A stretch of DNA of 64,000 bases from Aquarana catesbeiana (GCF_042186555.1 NC_133324.1:195381640-195445639); one strand, 5' to 3'. Shown: positions 41,601 through 47,327, counted from the first letter of the stretch. The notes: a model not told the origin generated them from the sequence alone. Numbers and translations are program-made.

Positions 41601-44600
41601 TCTAGAAGAATACAGGTTTTAGCTAATAGAGGTGGAAAGTTGAGAGTGCATGTATGTGAAAGGTCAGACGGGATGTATGTACCTAAGTACTTTAAGGCAG
41701 GATCTGTGCATTTGAAATTAAAGTTGGATTGCATGGTTAAAAGGGTGTGGGGAGGGATTGCAACTCCCATGGCCTCAGATTTAGAGAAATAGATTTTCAA
41801 GTTTGAAAGATTACTGTATAATCAAATTCCCGAAGGAGGTTTGGTAGCGATATCGTAGGGTTTGTCAGAGAAAAGAGCAGATCATCTGAGTAGGCTGATA
41901 TTTTATACTGAGTGTCACCCACCGGCAGTCCCTGTATGTCTGGATTGAGTCTAATTTTACAGAGGAATGGCTCTAGAGATAGCGCAAATAGAAGGGGTGA
42001 TAAAGGACACTCTTGTCTCATCCCATTACCAATAGGGAAGGGGTCAGAGAGCAGGCCATTTGCTTTCACCTGAGCTGCCGGGTTAGAGTAGATCTTGCCT
42101 ATCCAGCTGAGCATCCTCTCCCCGAGACCAATGTGGCGGGGCATGGAGAACATAAAGTTCCAATTTACCCGCTCAATTGCCTTTTTTCGGCTTTGGTGCT
42201 TAAGAAAACACACGGGGCGCCCTTAGAAGTTGCTACATGGAGGAGGTTGAGTGCTTTGATGGTGTTATCTCTTGCCTCCCTAGTGGGGATAAAGCCCACC
42301 TGGTCAAGATGCACCAATTTCTGGAGATGTTGTGCCATCCGGGTAGCCAAGATCTTAGAGAACAGTTTCATGTCGATATTTAAAAGTGAAATGGTCAAGG
42401 TATCTCTAGAGAAGATGCCCTCGGATCCAACTGCATTGAAAAACATCACCATATGTGGGCCTAGTAGCGGGAGGTGGGTTTTATAAGAACGTTGATTTTT
42501 ATATATATTGGCATTGACCCCATCCTATAGCAGCTATACCTGTTATGGTAATTTACATACCTTTTATGATTTACAATAAAGTTTACGCTTTAGTTAAGTG
42601 GTCTTTTGGTGCTTAGGGAAGCGCACCCTCGTCTATTTCTAGTCTAATTTTGCCACGTTTAAGTGTTATCAATATCACAGGCTTTTGTATATATGTTTTA
42701 ATGATATCCCCATAATAGAAATTACTCTGATTGTTTGTTTCAGAAATACATTTTGAAGAGAATTAAACCAATATTCCAACATTATGCAAGTGTTCTTCAA
42801 AGAAATTTTGATGAAACCGCTGATGACTTTTTTGTTCAGTAAGTACTATACAGTTATTCATGTTTAAAGTAATAATTTCCATACTTACTCAGAAGAAGCA
42901 CATGGAACCACTATGCTAGGGGTTTTTTTTCTTTCTTTTTTTTTTTTTTAAATTAAAGGGCTCTAACAGCTTACAAAAAAAAAAACGTTTGCCAGGTTGT
43001 AGTCACAATTCCATGAATCATAGATTAGTAGTGATATATTCCCCCCACTGTCACCTTGACAGTGAAAAGGGGGTGCTGACATCACTATCTCATTCATGTA
43101 ATAGTGTTCATGGCTAGGGATTGGCTGCTAGGCTTGAGTACTGTCACTGGAGAGGAGGCCGCGTGCTAGATAGTGGCACCAGCTTTGCGAGAGGAAGTCA
43201 CTAGGCAAGGTGACAGTGGGGTTGATTTACTAAAGTCAAAAAGGCTGTTCAGGGAATTTACACTTTGCAAGGGGATTTTTTTCCAAAGCTTAGTAAATGA
43301 GGTGAAATATCACTTTGCAAAGAACACCCAATCAAATGCAAGGGACAAAACAGCATATTTGCTTGCACATGTTTGGATGATGGAAGTCAGCAAAGCTTCT
43401 TCACAGTTACTAAGCTCTGAAGAAATTCCTTGCAAAATAAATCACCTATTTGCCTTTAGTAAATCCACTCCAGTGTCTCTTTAATATATTTTACATGTCT
43501 GCCTCATACATCAATATGGCCACCCATATATATAGGGCTGGATTATCATTAGGCACAGTAGGTTTAAGCCACTATAGGCACACGAGGCAGCTTTTTCTTA
43601 AGATAGTTGTGGGCTACTAATTTTTTTTTGTCATTAGTAGAAACACAATTGGTCATATAGGCTTACTTATACATTGTCATTCTAAATTAGGTTGTGACCA
43701 GTAAATCAGAAAAATATTCAGTGCAACATAGGTGATCACAGCAGAAGAAGGTTGCCAGGGGTAATGTACCTTCAGGCTTTAATGATGGAAAGCCATATAT
43801 ACACTACTGTGCAAAAGTTTTAGGCAGGTGTAAAAAAAAATGCTGTAAGATTAGGAAGGCTTTCAGAAGTAGAAGCGTTAATAGTTTTTTTTTTTTTAAG
43901 TAAACAGAAGATAAATCCAAATCAAATCGATATTTGGTGTGACTACCCTTTGCCTTCAAAACAGCATTAATTTTTCAAGGTACACTTGTGCACAGCTTTT
44001 GAAGGAACTTGGTAGGTACTGTAGGTTGTTCCAAACATCTTGGGGAACTAACCACATATCTTCTGTGGATGTAGGCTGCCTCAAATCATTCTGTCTCTTT
44101 GTGTAATTTCAGACAGACTCAATGGTGTTGAGATTAGGGCTCTGTGTGGGTTAAGCCATCACTTCCGGGACTACTTGTTCTTCTTTATACTGGAGATAGT
44201 TCTTTATGACATTTGCTGTATGTTTTTGGGGTCATTGTTCTGCTGCAGAATAAATTTGGGGCTAATCGCACACCTCCCTGATGGTATGACATTATAGTTA
44301 CATAGTTACATAGTAGGTGAGGTTGAAAAAAGACACAAGTCCATCAAATCCAACCTATGTGTGATTATGTGTCAGTATTACATTGTATATCCCTGTATGT
44401 TGCGGTCATTCAGGTGCTTATATAATAGTTTCTTGAAGCTATCGATGCTCCCCACTGAGACCACCGCCTGTGGAAGGGAATTCCACATCCTTGTCGCTCT
44501 TACAGTAAAGAACCCTCTACGTAGTTTAAGGTTAAACCTCTTTTCTTCTAATTTTAATGAGTGGTCACGAGTCTCGTTAAACTCTCTTCTGCGAAAAAGT

Positions 44601-46549
44601 TTTATTCCTATTGTGGGGTCACCAGTACGGTATTTGTATATTGAAATCATATCCCCTCTTAAGCGTCTCTTCTCCAGAGAGAATAAGTTCAGTGCTCGCA
44701 ACCTTTCCTCATAACTAAGATCCTCCAAACCCTTTATTAGCTTTGTTGCCCTTCTTTGTACTCGCTCAATTTCCAGTACATCCTTCCTGAGGACTGGTGC
44801 CCAGAACTGAACAGCATACTCTAGGTGTTGCTTTTATCCGCTTGACGTCAGGCCCTGATCTGTCGATGTTCAGAACTGCATACCTGTAACATTGTCCATG
44901 CCTGTTATCCATGCTCGTTTGTGAGTATATATTTTGCTGTTTTACACTTCAATAAAGTTTTACCAGTGGTAATGCACTAGGTCGGTGCACCCTCCTTTTC
45001 TCTCTTTTTTCTTCAGCCTGTGAAAACCCATTATTCTGAGGAGGGTTGCAAGACGGCAGATACTACTGAATGTATTCGGTCACACCACACATTGAGGAAC
45101 TAGACACCTGAGCACAGGAGAGATTTTTATTGTAGTTGATTGTGTTTCAGCCTAACATATTAAATTGATGATCATTAGCCCCTGCTTGGTATAATTGATT
45201 ATTCATACACCTGATTCTAATCCTACAAAATCCCTGACTTTGTGCAAGTGTACAAAGTGTGAGTGTAAGAATTGATACTGGTTTGAAGCCAAAGGGTAGT
45301 CACACCAAGTATTGTTTGAGTTAGATTTTTCTTGTGTTCACTTTGCATTTTGTAACCAGATACAAATCAACAATTCAAATATATATTTTTGAAAACATTC
45401 TTACTTTACAGCATTTTTTTACACCTGCCTAAAACTTTTGCACAGTACTATATATACACAGAGTATATATACACATAGAAGTTGATTTACTATTGGCAAA
45501 TATACAGTGCACTGCAAGTTGCTCTAGATTTGATGGGGACCTCTGAAATGAGGGAAGCTCTGCTGATTTTCATCATCCAATCATGTGCAAGCAAAAATTC
45601 ATTTTTTTCTACTGCTTGCATATGATTGGGTATTCTTTGCAAAGTGAGGCTTTACCTCATTTACTAAGCTCTGGAGCAACTGCACTTGCAGTGCACAGTA
45701 TATTTGCCTTTAGCAAATCAACCGCATATTGTATCAACAGAGCTGATCAACCTGACTTTTATTTAGCTCTGTATATACAGCCGTATGCAGCAACTCCTGG
45801 TATAAGGTACGTATAAATGCTTATTATGTAACACTTTTTCTAAGGCAAGATTGCACTAAAATTAGAAGAGGGAGTCATTCACATTCATTACAAAAATACT
45901 AGAATACTAAATCTGGTAAACAAACTATAGTGAACTCCAATGTACACCATAGAAGAGTTATAAGTCTTCCATGTAGAAGTCAATGGCTGTAAAATCAGAA
46001 AGTACAGCTACCCCCCTCACAGATTACCAGAGTCCCCTTCCCAGAGGACTGCAGTGAAAAATGGGGAAGAATTAAAACCTGAAGTAGGGCTTTCTGTGAC
46101 CCCAGTTGGGAGATTTCCCTTCACTTCCTGTCCCTGTGACACTCTGGGGTTGATGGTAGCCAATCAGCTTCTAACTTCAGTTTGTTCAATTGGGCTTTGA
46201 CAAAAAAAAACTTGGAAGCTGATTGGTTTCTATGTAGAGCTGCACCAGATTTTGTACTCTCCAGTTTTAGTAAATCAACCCAAATGTGTGTCAGGATGTG
46301 AGAGAGGATTTGGAAAATACCAATATAAACTTGCTTTGATATTTTAACCATTCACCACTCTATCCATAACTTAATCATTGCCCTAACAAAGGAACATTTT
46401 CCCATGTGAAAATTGACACTCTTTTTATTTCTTTAAAGTACAGGAATTGATCTTATATTCAAAACTGCTTGTTCCTTTGGGATGCCGGACTGTCTGAGTT
46501 TGGCAAGTGACATCTATACCAAATGGATGGCTAACATTTCCAATAATGA
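3813..46549 (+). CDS. LVRN: Laeverin-like M1 zinc aminopeptidase, 11 internal exons (partial gene)
   Basis: Coding segments: 3813-3926, 13564-13707, 18160-18225, 18360-18425, 24485-24654, 25713-25789, 28808-28941, 30372-30427, 32838-32985, 42744-42838 and 46439-46549. Joined, they give 393 codons plus 2 nt with no stop or frameshift, and every junction is GT/AG. Family M1 enzymes are type II membrane ectopeptidases that remove N-terminal residues from peptides using one zinc. Visible here are WFGNLVTMKWW, the zinc-ligand Glu in WLNEGFAS, the Tyr of FTYDKAS (equivalent to the transition-state Tyr of aminopeptidase N), the beta-domain motif NVTGYYRINYDE, and the start of the C-terminal helical domain. 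Laeverin is preferred over ANPEP or ENPEP because the stretches NADQDDLWNHMQ, MDSWTWKRG and EMEVIVWYIVL resemble laeverin as I recall it; no alignment was run. The exons for the N-terminal anchor, the exopeptidase motif and HEXXH lie upstream of the window. The last exons (about 150-170 residues) were not found. Confidence 0.9.
4785..5736 (+). mobile_element. TTAACC-ended MITE, long family, copy 1
   Basis: Starts TTAACCCCTTCCTGAC and ends GGCTGAATTGGTTAA. It is collinear with 56626-57592 over most of its length, including CCCTGCCAGTGACATTTA and the hairpin around TAGCACTGATCACTGTATAA. No coding capacity. Confidence 0.85.
5737..7126. other. Intron sequence, nothing recognised
   Basis: Within the first intron. 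Short open frames (for example on minus at 5913-6245) show no domain, codon bias or splice context. No clear repeat ends seen. Confidence 0.5.
7127..8085. mobile_element. Solo LTR, TGTAGCAC...GTGCTACA
   Basis: 959 bp with 8-bp inverted ends starting TG and ending CA, flanked by 4-bp direct repeats TATG (7123-7126 and 8086-8089). This is the signature of a solo LTR left by recombination between the two LTRs of a retrotransposon. An A-rich AATAAAATAAATAAATAAA stretch at about 7920 could hold the polyadenylation signal. No internal coding region. A solo LTR cannot be assigned to a superfamily from this alone. Confidence 0.85.
8365..8410 (+). mobile_element. Fragment of ATACCTCCCAAC-ended repeat
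   Basis: CATACCTCCCAACTTTGG followed by AAAGAGGGACCCC, the end motif of a dispersed family. Only one end is evident. A diverged relative starts near 26680. Confidence 0.5.
8714..9525. mobile_element. hAT-like element with nested SINE
   Basis: Ends TAGAGCTGCACGATT and AATCGTGCAGCTCTA are perfect inverted repeats. The flanks ATAGTTAT (8706-8713) and ATAGTTAG (9526-9533) form an 8-bp duplication with one mismatch, the length typical of hAT. No transposase. It hosts a SINE/LINE segment (8905-9178) and a TTAACCACTTA-family fragment (9215-9410). Confidence 0.85.
8905..9178 (+). repeat. SINE or LINE-tail segment with conserved vertebrate core
   Basis: Contains GGAGTTTGCATGTTCTCCCT and GTGGGTTTCCTCCGGGT, words shared by widely distributed vertebrate SINE/L2-type tails, then ATTGTAAGCTCCTTGAGGG and an A-rich AAATAAAATAAAAATA end. 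Confidence 0.75.
9538..9937 (-). mobile_element. CR1/L2-like LINE fragment, copy 1
   Basis: Non-coding remnant that shares TGAGGTTAAACCTC and flanking order with 44288-44850 and 31075-31960. In the better copy this corresponds to the 3' end of ORF2. Orientation is by that comparison. Confidence 0.55.
9938..10222. mobile_element. Small hAT-like element (CAGTGGCGG end)
   Basis: Starts CAGTGGCGGCCCATAATGCA and ends CAACTGCCACTA, an imperfect inverted pair. The flanks ATCTTTGC and GTTTTTGC are a possible decayed 8-bp duplication. Interior includes T- and G-rich runs only. Confidence 0.6.
10249..11347. mobile_element. TTAACCACTTA-ended MITE
   Basis: Left end TTAACCACTTACGGAC, right end GTCCTTAAGTGGTTAA. 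The interior includes a GC-rich first half and an A/T-rich second half with TCTAGCAAAAAA. Pieces of the same family occur at 9215-9410 and at 20297-23050. Confidence 0.8.
11820..11912 (+). repeat. LINE/SINE 3' end
   Basis: GAGATACGACATTTCGTTCT followed by GAGAATGACAATAAAACTTG, the style of 3' tail found on CR1/L2-related retroposons and their SINEs. The upstream extent is unclear. Confidence 0.5.
12266..13125. mobile_element. MITE with ATACTCGAGTATAA ends and internal inverted subrepeats
   Basis: Left end ACCGTATATACTCGAGTATAA, a near inverted match of the right end CTTATACTCGAGTATAAACGGT. Inside, a block around CTAGCACCAAGTGGCCC and GAGATACGGGGCC occurs several times in both orientations (about 12570-13010), so the middle can fold back on itself. 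Small open frames here are by-products of the repeats. Confidence 0.8.
13564..13707 (+). CDS. LVRN: LVRN exon b: catalytic Tyr region
   Basis: 144 bp, 48 codons, phase 0/0, acceptor TTTGCAG, donor GTAAGA. It starts NEFFMVHNLINIF and ends LLFDEFTYDK. The Tyr in FTYDK aligns with the SYSKG Tyr that stabilises the transition state in aminopeptidase N. The intron before it is 9.6 kb and is mostly repeats. Confidence 0.95.
14864..15715 (+). repeat. Local tandem duplication, copy 1
   Basis: 852 bp of intron beginning ACTGGCTTAGGACTGCC, repeated directly from 15716. It carries a 139-bp stretch (about 15146-15284) absent from copy 2. No exon is involved. Confidence 0.93.
15716..16455 (+). repeat. 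Local tandem duplication, copy 2
   Basis: 740 bp abutting copy 1 with no spacer and few substitutions between copies. It differs by the 139-bp gap and by a short insertion near 16080-16125 (around CCAGACCAGAATCTCAGATC). The high similarity suggests a recent event. Confidence 0.93.
17615..18037. mobile_element. hAT-like element with ~34-bp internal repeats
   Basis: Ends CAGGGGTCTCCAAACT and AGTTTGGAGACCACTG. Flanked by CTTTAAAC (17607-17614) and CTTTAATC (18038-18045), an 8-bp duplication with one mismatch. The middle (17735-17950) repeats a unit like GGGAGGAATTGTGCCCCAT. It lies about 120 bp before exon c. Confidence 0.88.
18160..18225 (+). CDS. LVRN: LVRN exon c
   Basis: 66 bp, 22 codons, phase 0/0, acceptor TTGCTGCAG, donor GTGAGT. 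It reads ASALLRMASTFLTEKLFIKG then IS and aligns with GASVLRM...FLSEDVFKQGL of aminopeptidase N. The usual Gly after the YSK motif is Ala here, with no change in length. Confidence 0.93.
18360..18425 (+). CDS. LVRN: LVRN exon d
   Basis: 66 bp, 22 codons, phase 0/0, only 134 bp after exon c. The acceptor is CATCACAG and the donor is GTACTT, weaker than the others. It reads SYLKKFSFSNADQDDLWNHM then QM. SNAxQDDLW is the stretch that most favours laeverin. Confidence 0.93.
19145..19388. mobile_element. Palindromic MITE family C (GGGTCAATTTACTAAAGGC end), copy 1
   Basis: Starts GGGTCAATTTACTAAAGGCA and ends with a decayed TAGTAATCAAATCCA. Same family as 34968-35092, 43218-43473 and 45479-45725. 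The internal CATCATCCAATCATGTGCAAG is shared with the 45-kb copy. Confidence 0.78.
20416..22263. mobile_element. hAT-like non-autonomous element carrying a 31-bp minisatellite
   Basis: Inverted ends CCGGGGTCGGCAACC and GGTTGCCTACCCCTG. Flanks CCCTAGGG (20408-20415) and GCCTAGGG (22264-22271) are an 8-bp duplication with one mismatch. No transposase. About 1 kb of the 1848 bp is the tandem array. It is nested in a TTAACCACTT-family element. Confidence 0.87.
20926..21956 (+). repeat. 31-bp minisatellite, about 33 units
   Basis: The unit resembles GCACTCCTGATCCCTGC followed by ATTCTGAGCGTAAC, directly repeated with substitutions. As 31 is not a multiple of 3, the reading frame cycles and long open frames on the minus strand are by-products. 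Units from about 21785 to 21945 are the most alike. Confidence 0.95.
23169..23638. mobile_element. Putative hAT-like element
   Basis: CAGACTGGTCTTTCTCAACC at the left resembles the reverse complement of GGTTAGGAAAGCCTGTACTG at the right. No convincing target duplication. Interior non-coding. Confidence 0.55.
24485..24654 (+). CDS. LVRN: LVRN exon e
   Basis: 170 bp: 56 codons plus 2 nt (phase 0 start, split Asn codon at the end), donor GTATGT. I chose the acceptor CATTTTCTAAG ending at 24484 because it gives F-I-D-D-Q directly after exon d's HMQM in phase 0 and matches the family spacing. It continues HLPTSLKKIMDSWTWKRG and VNTSTGTLTQDQF. A second AG at 24490-24491 would shift the frame into a stop. 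AGs at 24462-24463 and 24465-24466 keep the frame but add seven or six residues. Confidence 0.88.
25713..25789 (+). CDS. LVRN: LVRN exon f
   Basis: 77 bp; supplies the last base of the split Asn codon and ends one base into the next codon. Acceptor TTTTTCTACAG, donor GTAAGT. It reads HTWIIPIYWMKNGVQQPTVW then LDTKT, the start of the beta-sandwich domain found in M1 enzymes (W-I-V-P-I in relatives). Confidence 0.93.
26230..26520 (+). repeat. G-rich imperfect repeats
   Basis: Units like GGATTTGTGCTAGAAGGGG, spaced irregularly, with G runs of up to 12. The + strand has many G tracts and could form quadruplexes. Confidence 0.8.
26558..26617. repeat. (GT)n(AT)n microsatellite
   Basis: A short GT run, then about 25 TA dinucleotides, ending ATACACAG. 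Confidence 0.97.
27165..28115 (+). repeat. 31-bp minisatellite, about 29 units
   Basis: The unit resembles CTCACCCTCTCCTGTACC followed by ATGTCCGCACCCT, with decay toward CTCTGACCATCTCTTGTATC after 27950. The strand is C/T-rich, which leaves three frames open for hundreds of codons on +. These are not genes. Confidence 0.95.
28118..28240 (+). repeat. Pyrimidine tract (CTTTCTC/CCCTTT)n
   Basis: About 120 bp of almost pure C and T on + at the end of the 31-bp array, with repeated CCCTTTCTCTCTCT words. Confidence 0.9.
28808..28941 (+). CDS. LVRN: LVRN exon g: GYYRINYD beta-domain motif
   Basis: 134 bp: 2 nt completing a Lys codon, then 44 codons, phase 0 end. Acceptor CTATTTTCAG, donor GTAATG. 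It contains NEWIILNINVTGYYRINYDE, the most conserved part of the M1 beta domain, then KNWNNLAKTLEEKPQ. Confidence 0.96.
29085..29780 (+). pseudogene. L1/Tx1-like LINE, ORF2 C-terminus and 3' UTR fragment
   Basis: Translation near 29272-29463 gives LVAAKQSIAKAWRKHFVCF and IDTHMQFLKMCSPWIKYTL. These resemble the C-terminal end of L1/Tx1-type ORF2, where a fly-leaf of AAKxxIAxxW and W-PW motifs is common. The upstream ~180 bp also fits in a second frame. Broken by frameshifts. It lies 150 bp after exon g and is unrelated to it. Confidence 0.65.
30372..30427 (+). CDS. LVRN: LVRN exon h
   Basis: 56 bp: 18 codons plus 2 nt, acceptor CACTATGCAG, donor GTGAGT. It reads VLSVVNRMQLIDDVFTLT. The NR-Q-L-I-D-D-F pattern is the start of the C-terminal alpha-helical domain of M1 aminopeptidases. 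Confidence 0.93.
31075..31960 (-). pseudogene. CR1/L2-like LINE fragment, copy 2
   Basis: Begins (on +) TAGTTACATAGTTACAAG like the 44288 copy and shares TCTAAGGTTAAACCTCCTTT. Many stops; no usable frame. Confidence 0.6.
32325..32395 (+). ncRNA. Possible decayed hammerhead ribozyme motif
   Basis: CTTGAGAAAGAGGACGTGAG continues into TCTTCGAAAC. AGGAC and GTCTT can pair as stem II (one G-U), and GAAA follows as in a hammerhead. The CUGAUGA box is replaced by CUUGAGA, so cleavage is not expected. Hammerheads of this type accompany Penelope-like elements. Inference only. Confidence 0.3.
32838..32985 (+). CDS. LVRN: LVRN exon i
   Basis: 148 bp: 1 nt completing Asn, then 49 codons, phase 0 end. 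Acceptor TTTTTATAG after a long T tract, donor GTAAAT. It reads SGYLEYETALSLTRYLEQEM and EVIVWYIVLKHMNSYKKSLV, helical-repeat sequence. VIVW in place of the FLPW/YMPW of ANPEP and ENPEP agrees with laeverin. Confidence 0.92.
32986..34469. other. Intron sequence, nothing recognised
   Basis: First 1.5 kb of the intron after exon i. A/T-rich, with no splice-bounded open frame similar to M1 enzymes and no sharp repeat ends. Confidence 0.5.
34470..34867. mobile_element. MITE with CTAGTGCACACGATGAGAA-type ends
   Basis: Left GACTAGTGCACACGATGAGAA resembles the reverse complement of right TTCTCATCGTTTGTACTAGGC. The interior is A/T-rich and non-coding. Style is close to the element near 1166-1493. 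Confidence 0.65.
34968..35092. mobile_element. Palindromic MITE family C, copy 2 (short)
   Basis: GGGTTGATATACTAAAGGC at the left pairs with TTAGTAAATCAACCCCT at the right; centre near 35030 (GAGCAACTGCTCTT). Only 125 bp, so the two arms nearly meet. Confidence 0.82.
36373..37492. mobile_element. hAT-like element made almost wholly of 22-bp repeats
   Basis: Ends CAGGCCCGGACTGG and CCAGTCCGGGCCTG are perfect inverted repeats. The flanks are perfect 8-bp duplications GTCTTGAT (36365-36372 and 37493-37500). No transposase. Confidence 0.92.
36490..37466 (+). repeat. ~22-bp minisatellite in two sub-families
   Basis: First part (to about 36800): units like CCAGCAAAGAGACATCCCCA. Second part: units like ACCTGTAAAGAGACAGCCCC, some lengthened to about 25 bp by an extra CCG. 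The open minus-strand frames that repeat YRYGAVSLQVWGCLFTG are by-products. Confidence 0.93.
37655..37993. mobile_element. hAT-like MITE, 339 bp
   Basis: Ends CAGGGCTGGTGC and GCACCGGCCCTG. Perfect 8-bp duplication AAGACAGT at 37647-37654 and 37994-38001. GC-rich, non-coding. It sits between the hAT minisatellite element and the solo LTR. Confidence 0.93.
38206..39947. mobile_element. Solo LTR, TGTAGCG...CGCTACA, with nested MITE
   Basis: Inverted ends start TG and end CA. Flanked by 4-bp repeats CGTA (38202-38205 and 39948-39951). Interrupted by the family B MITE at about 39101-39600, so the LTR itself is about 1.24 kb. The ends resemble those of the solo LTRs at 7127 and 51327. Confidence 0.82.
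39101..39600 (+). mobile_element. MITE family B, copy 2
   Basis: Starts AGTGATTGTAAAGGATCG and ends GGGTTTACAATCCCTTTC. Contains TTTTGCACAGAGTGGCCCC and CTCCACTGTGCAG, shared with 1990-2430 and (reversed) 60374-60858. Inserted in the solo LTR. Confidence 0.82.
40023..42485 (-). mobile_element. 5'-truncated L1/Tx1-like LINE
   Basis: Minus-strand insertion ending in a poly(A) tail (T run at 40023-40033 on +). The 9-bp flanks AGAACGTTG (40014-40022 and 42486-42494) are a target-site duplication, as expected of target-primed reverse transcription. The 5' part (ORF1, endonuclease) is missing. It lies inside the right arm of the foldback element. Confidence 0.9.
40397..42452 (-). pseudogene. LINE ORF2 reverse transcriptase, broken
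   Basis: Read on the minus strand in three or more frames. Near 42300 there is SKILATRMAQHLQKLVHLDQ followed by VGFIPTREARDN, the RT fingers region. Near 42000 there is RQECPLSPLLFALSLEP and then ISAYSDDLLF, the catalytic YxDD box. Near 41600 there is LKYLGTYIP and the thumb LIKMCILPKYFYLLQALPI. Then GGLALPDIRKYHQATHLGRV, and near 40580 LLHIFWSCPRLENFWGDV. Overall order fits L1/Tx1-type ORF2 rather than CR1. Frameshifts separate the pieces, so it is dead. Confidence 0.9.
42744..42838 (+). CDS. LVRN: LVRN exon j
   Basis: 95 bp: 31 codons plus 2 nt (CA). Acceptor TTGTTTGTTTCAG, donor GTAAGT. It reads KYILKRIKPIFQHYASVLQR then NFDETADDFFV. The preceding 9.8-kb intron is filled largely by the nested foldback element. 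Confidence 0.9.
43218..43473. mobile_element. Palindromic MITE family C, copy 3
   Basis: GGGTTGATTTACTAAAGTCA at the left; TTTAGTAAATCCACTCC at the right. The middle has TTTGCAAAGAACACCCAATC and GATGATGGAAGTCAGCAAAG, shared in reverse with other copies. Confidence 0.85.
44288..44850 (-). mobile_element. CR1/L2-like LINE 3' fragment, copy 3
   Basis: Minus-strand 3' tail is a repeat of CTATGTAAC (+ strand TAGTTACATAGTTACATAG). The end of ORF2 is open from 44728 to 44378. Inserted in the 43804-45452 element. Confidence 0.8.
44378..44728 (-). pseudogene. LINE ORF2 C-terminal end
   Basis: About 116 open codons: SYEERLRALNLFSLEKRRLR then GDMISIYKYRTG, KRFNLKLRRGFFTVRATRMW and NSLPQAVVSVGSIDSFKKLL. 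This is the conserved tail of CR1/L2-type ORF2 (YEERLxxLxLxSLxxRRxRGD ... FFxxRxxxxWNSLP). The polymerase core is missing. Open over its length, so probably young. Confidence 0.85.
44851..45085 (+). repeat. Unclassified repeat segment
   Basis: Contains TTACACTTCAATAAAGTTTT and GCACTAGGTCGGTGCACCC. It separates the LINE fragment from the right half of the Tc1/mariner-like element. Borders approximate. Confidence 0.4.
45479..45725. mobile_element. Palindromic MITE family C, copy 4
   Basis: GTTGATTTACTATTGGCAAA at the left and TTTGCCTTTAGCAAATCAAC at the right. Contains CATCATCCAATCATGTGCAAG as in copy 1. Confidence 0.85.
46160..46285. repeat. Short dispersed repeat, TAAATCAACCC end
   Basis: CAATCAGCTTCTAACTTCAG and GAAGCTGATTGGTTTCTATG form a small inverted pair, followed by TTTTAGTAAATCAACCC. 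About 150 bp before exon k. Confidence 0.5.
46439..46549 (+). CDS. LVRN: LVRN exon k (last exon seen)
   Basis: 111 bp: 1 nt completing a His codon, 36 codons, and 2 nt (GA). Acceptor TTTCTTTAAAG, donor GTAAGT. It reads TGIDLIFKTACSFGMPDCLS then LASDIYTKWMANISNN. The two Cys (ACSFGMPDC) match the disulfide pair typical of this part of mammalian M1 ectoenzymes. The next exon should start with the third base of a Glu or Asp codon. I could not find it in 46550-64000. Confidence 0.9.
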
Positions 46550-47327
46550 GTAAGTTACATAGGCGTACTGTATATGTGTAATACATACAATGAACGTTTT
46601 CTTAGGCAGGTTCAGTGATTTTTTCTCAGTGAAAGACATTCTCTAAAATAATGTTTAATGCAAAAGTGTTTCAAGAAAATGTTGCATAGCCTCTGCTTGC
46701 TACTATATTTCCTAACTACACTAATATCATCTGTAATCTATATGTCAGGTACGGAGGAGAGTACAGGTCAAATCCAGAATATAAAGCCTCTTTTTATCCA
46801 CGTTTCTTAACATTGCTCAGAGGAAACTGCTAATAAATAATAATTCTGGAGATGCATGGATATTTAATAGGATGTTTATAGACAGAACTCCTAACAAGAA
46901 CATTGAGCAGTAAGAGATCTGTCCATCTTCCACTGATCAAGAAGTCAACAAGCCCGGGCGCTAATGTTAAAATTGGACCCTCTCATATTTAACATAAAAA
47001 CACTGATTGTCCTTTATAGCCATTGAGGTGCAATTATAATAAATAAAATTGCATACTGTAAAGATTTAAATTTCAAGCTTTAGAAGAGGTTCTTGTAGCC
47101 ATATTAGTGCACTTGCGACAGAAACATTTTAGTACTGTCCGTGATACTTTTTTTATTTCCACTAACATACAATTTTTCAGAACTCTGTTGGATTACCTTT
47201 ACAGAAAAATGTATTGTAAAAGTGAACTAACACTTTAAGAAGAAGTATTTCACCACAGCTTGGCGGGTACAGTGTGTTGTACTCCATCTGTATACAGATT
47301 CACAATAAAAAACAGCTTTTTGATATA
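46550..47327. other. Intron sequence searched for the next LVRN exon, none found
   Basis: Expected next is an exon starting one base before a codon, encoding a stretch like IPxxIKxxVxCYGI. Not visible here, nor in 48944-51190, 55175-58526 or the other gaps read by eye. Confidence 0.55.

Larger units (their letters stand above)
35993..42627. mobile_element. Foldback element with ~240-bp arms, host to four insertions
   Basis: The left arm begins GCGCTTCTCTATGCACC (35999) and runs to about 36235. The right arm ends GGTGCTTAGGGAAGCGC (about 42625). Paired words include AAATTACCATAACAGGTATA, CAAGTTTAAATGGTGAAAAC and TTATAATTTCCTCCTATATT. With the insertions removed (two hAT, a solo LTR with its MITE, one LINE) the element would be about 0.95 kb. 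Outer target duplication not clear. Confidence 0.82.
43804..45452. mobile_element. Tc1/mariner-like element, broken
   Basis: Inverted ends: CTACTGTGCAAAAGTTTTAG plus GCAGGTGTAAAAAAAA at the left, and TTTTTTACACCTGCC with TAAAACTTTTGCACAGTA at the right. TA-rich flanks. Interior words such as GTGTGACTACCCTTTGCC on one side and GGGTAGTCACACCAAGTATTG on the other extend the inverted repeat. No intact transposase. Interrupted by a LINE fragment and another repeat. Confidence 0.8.
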
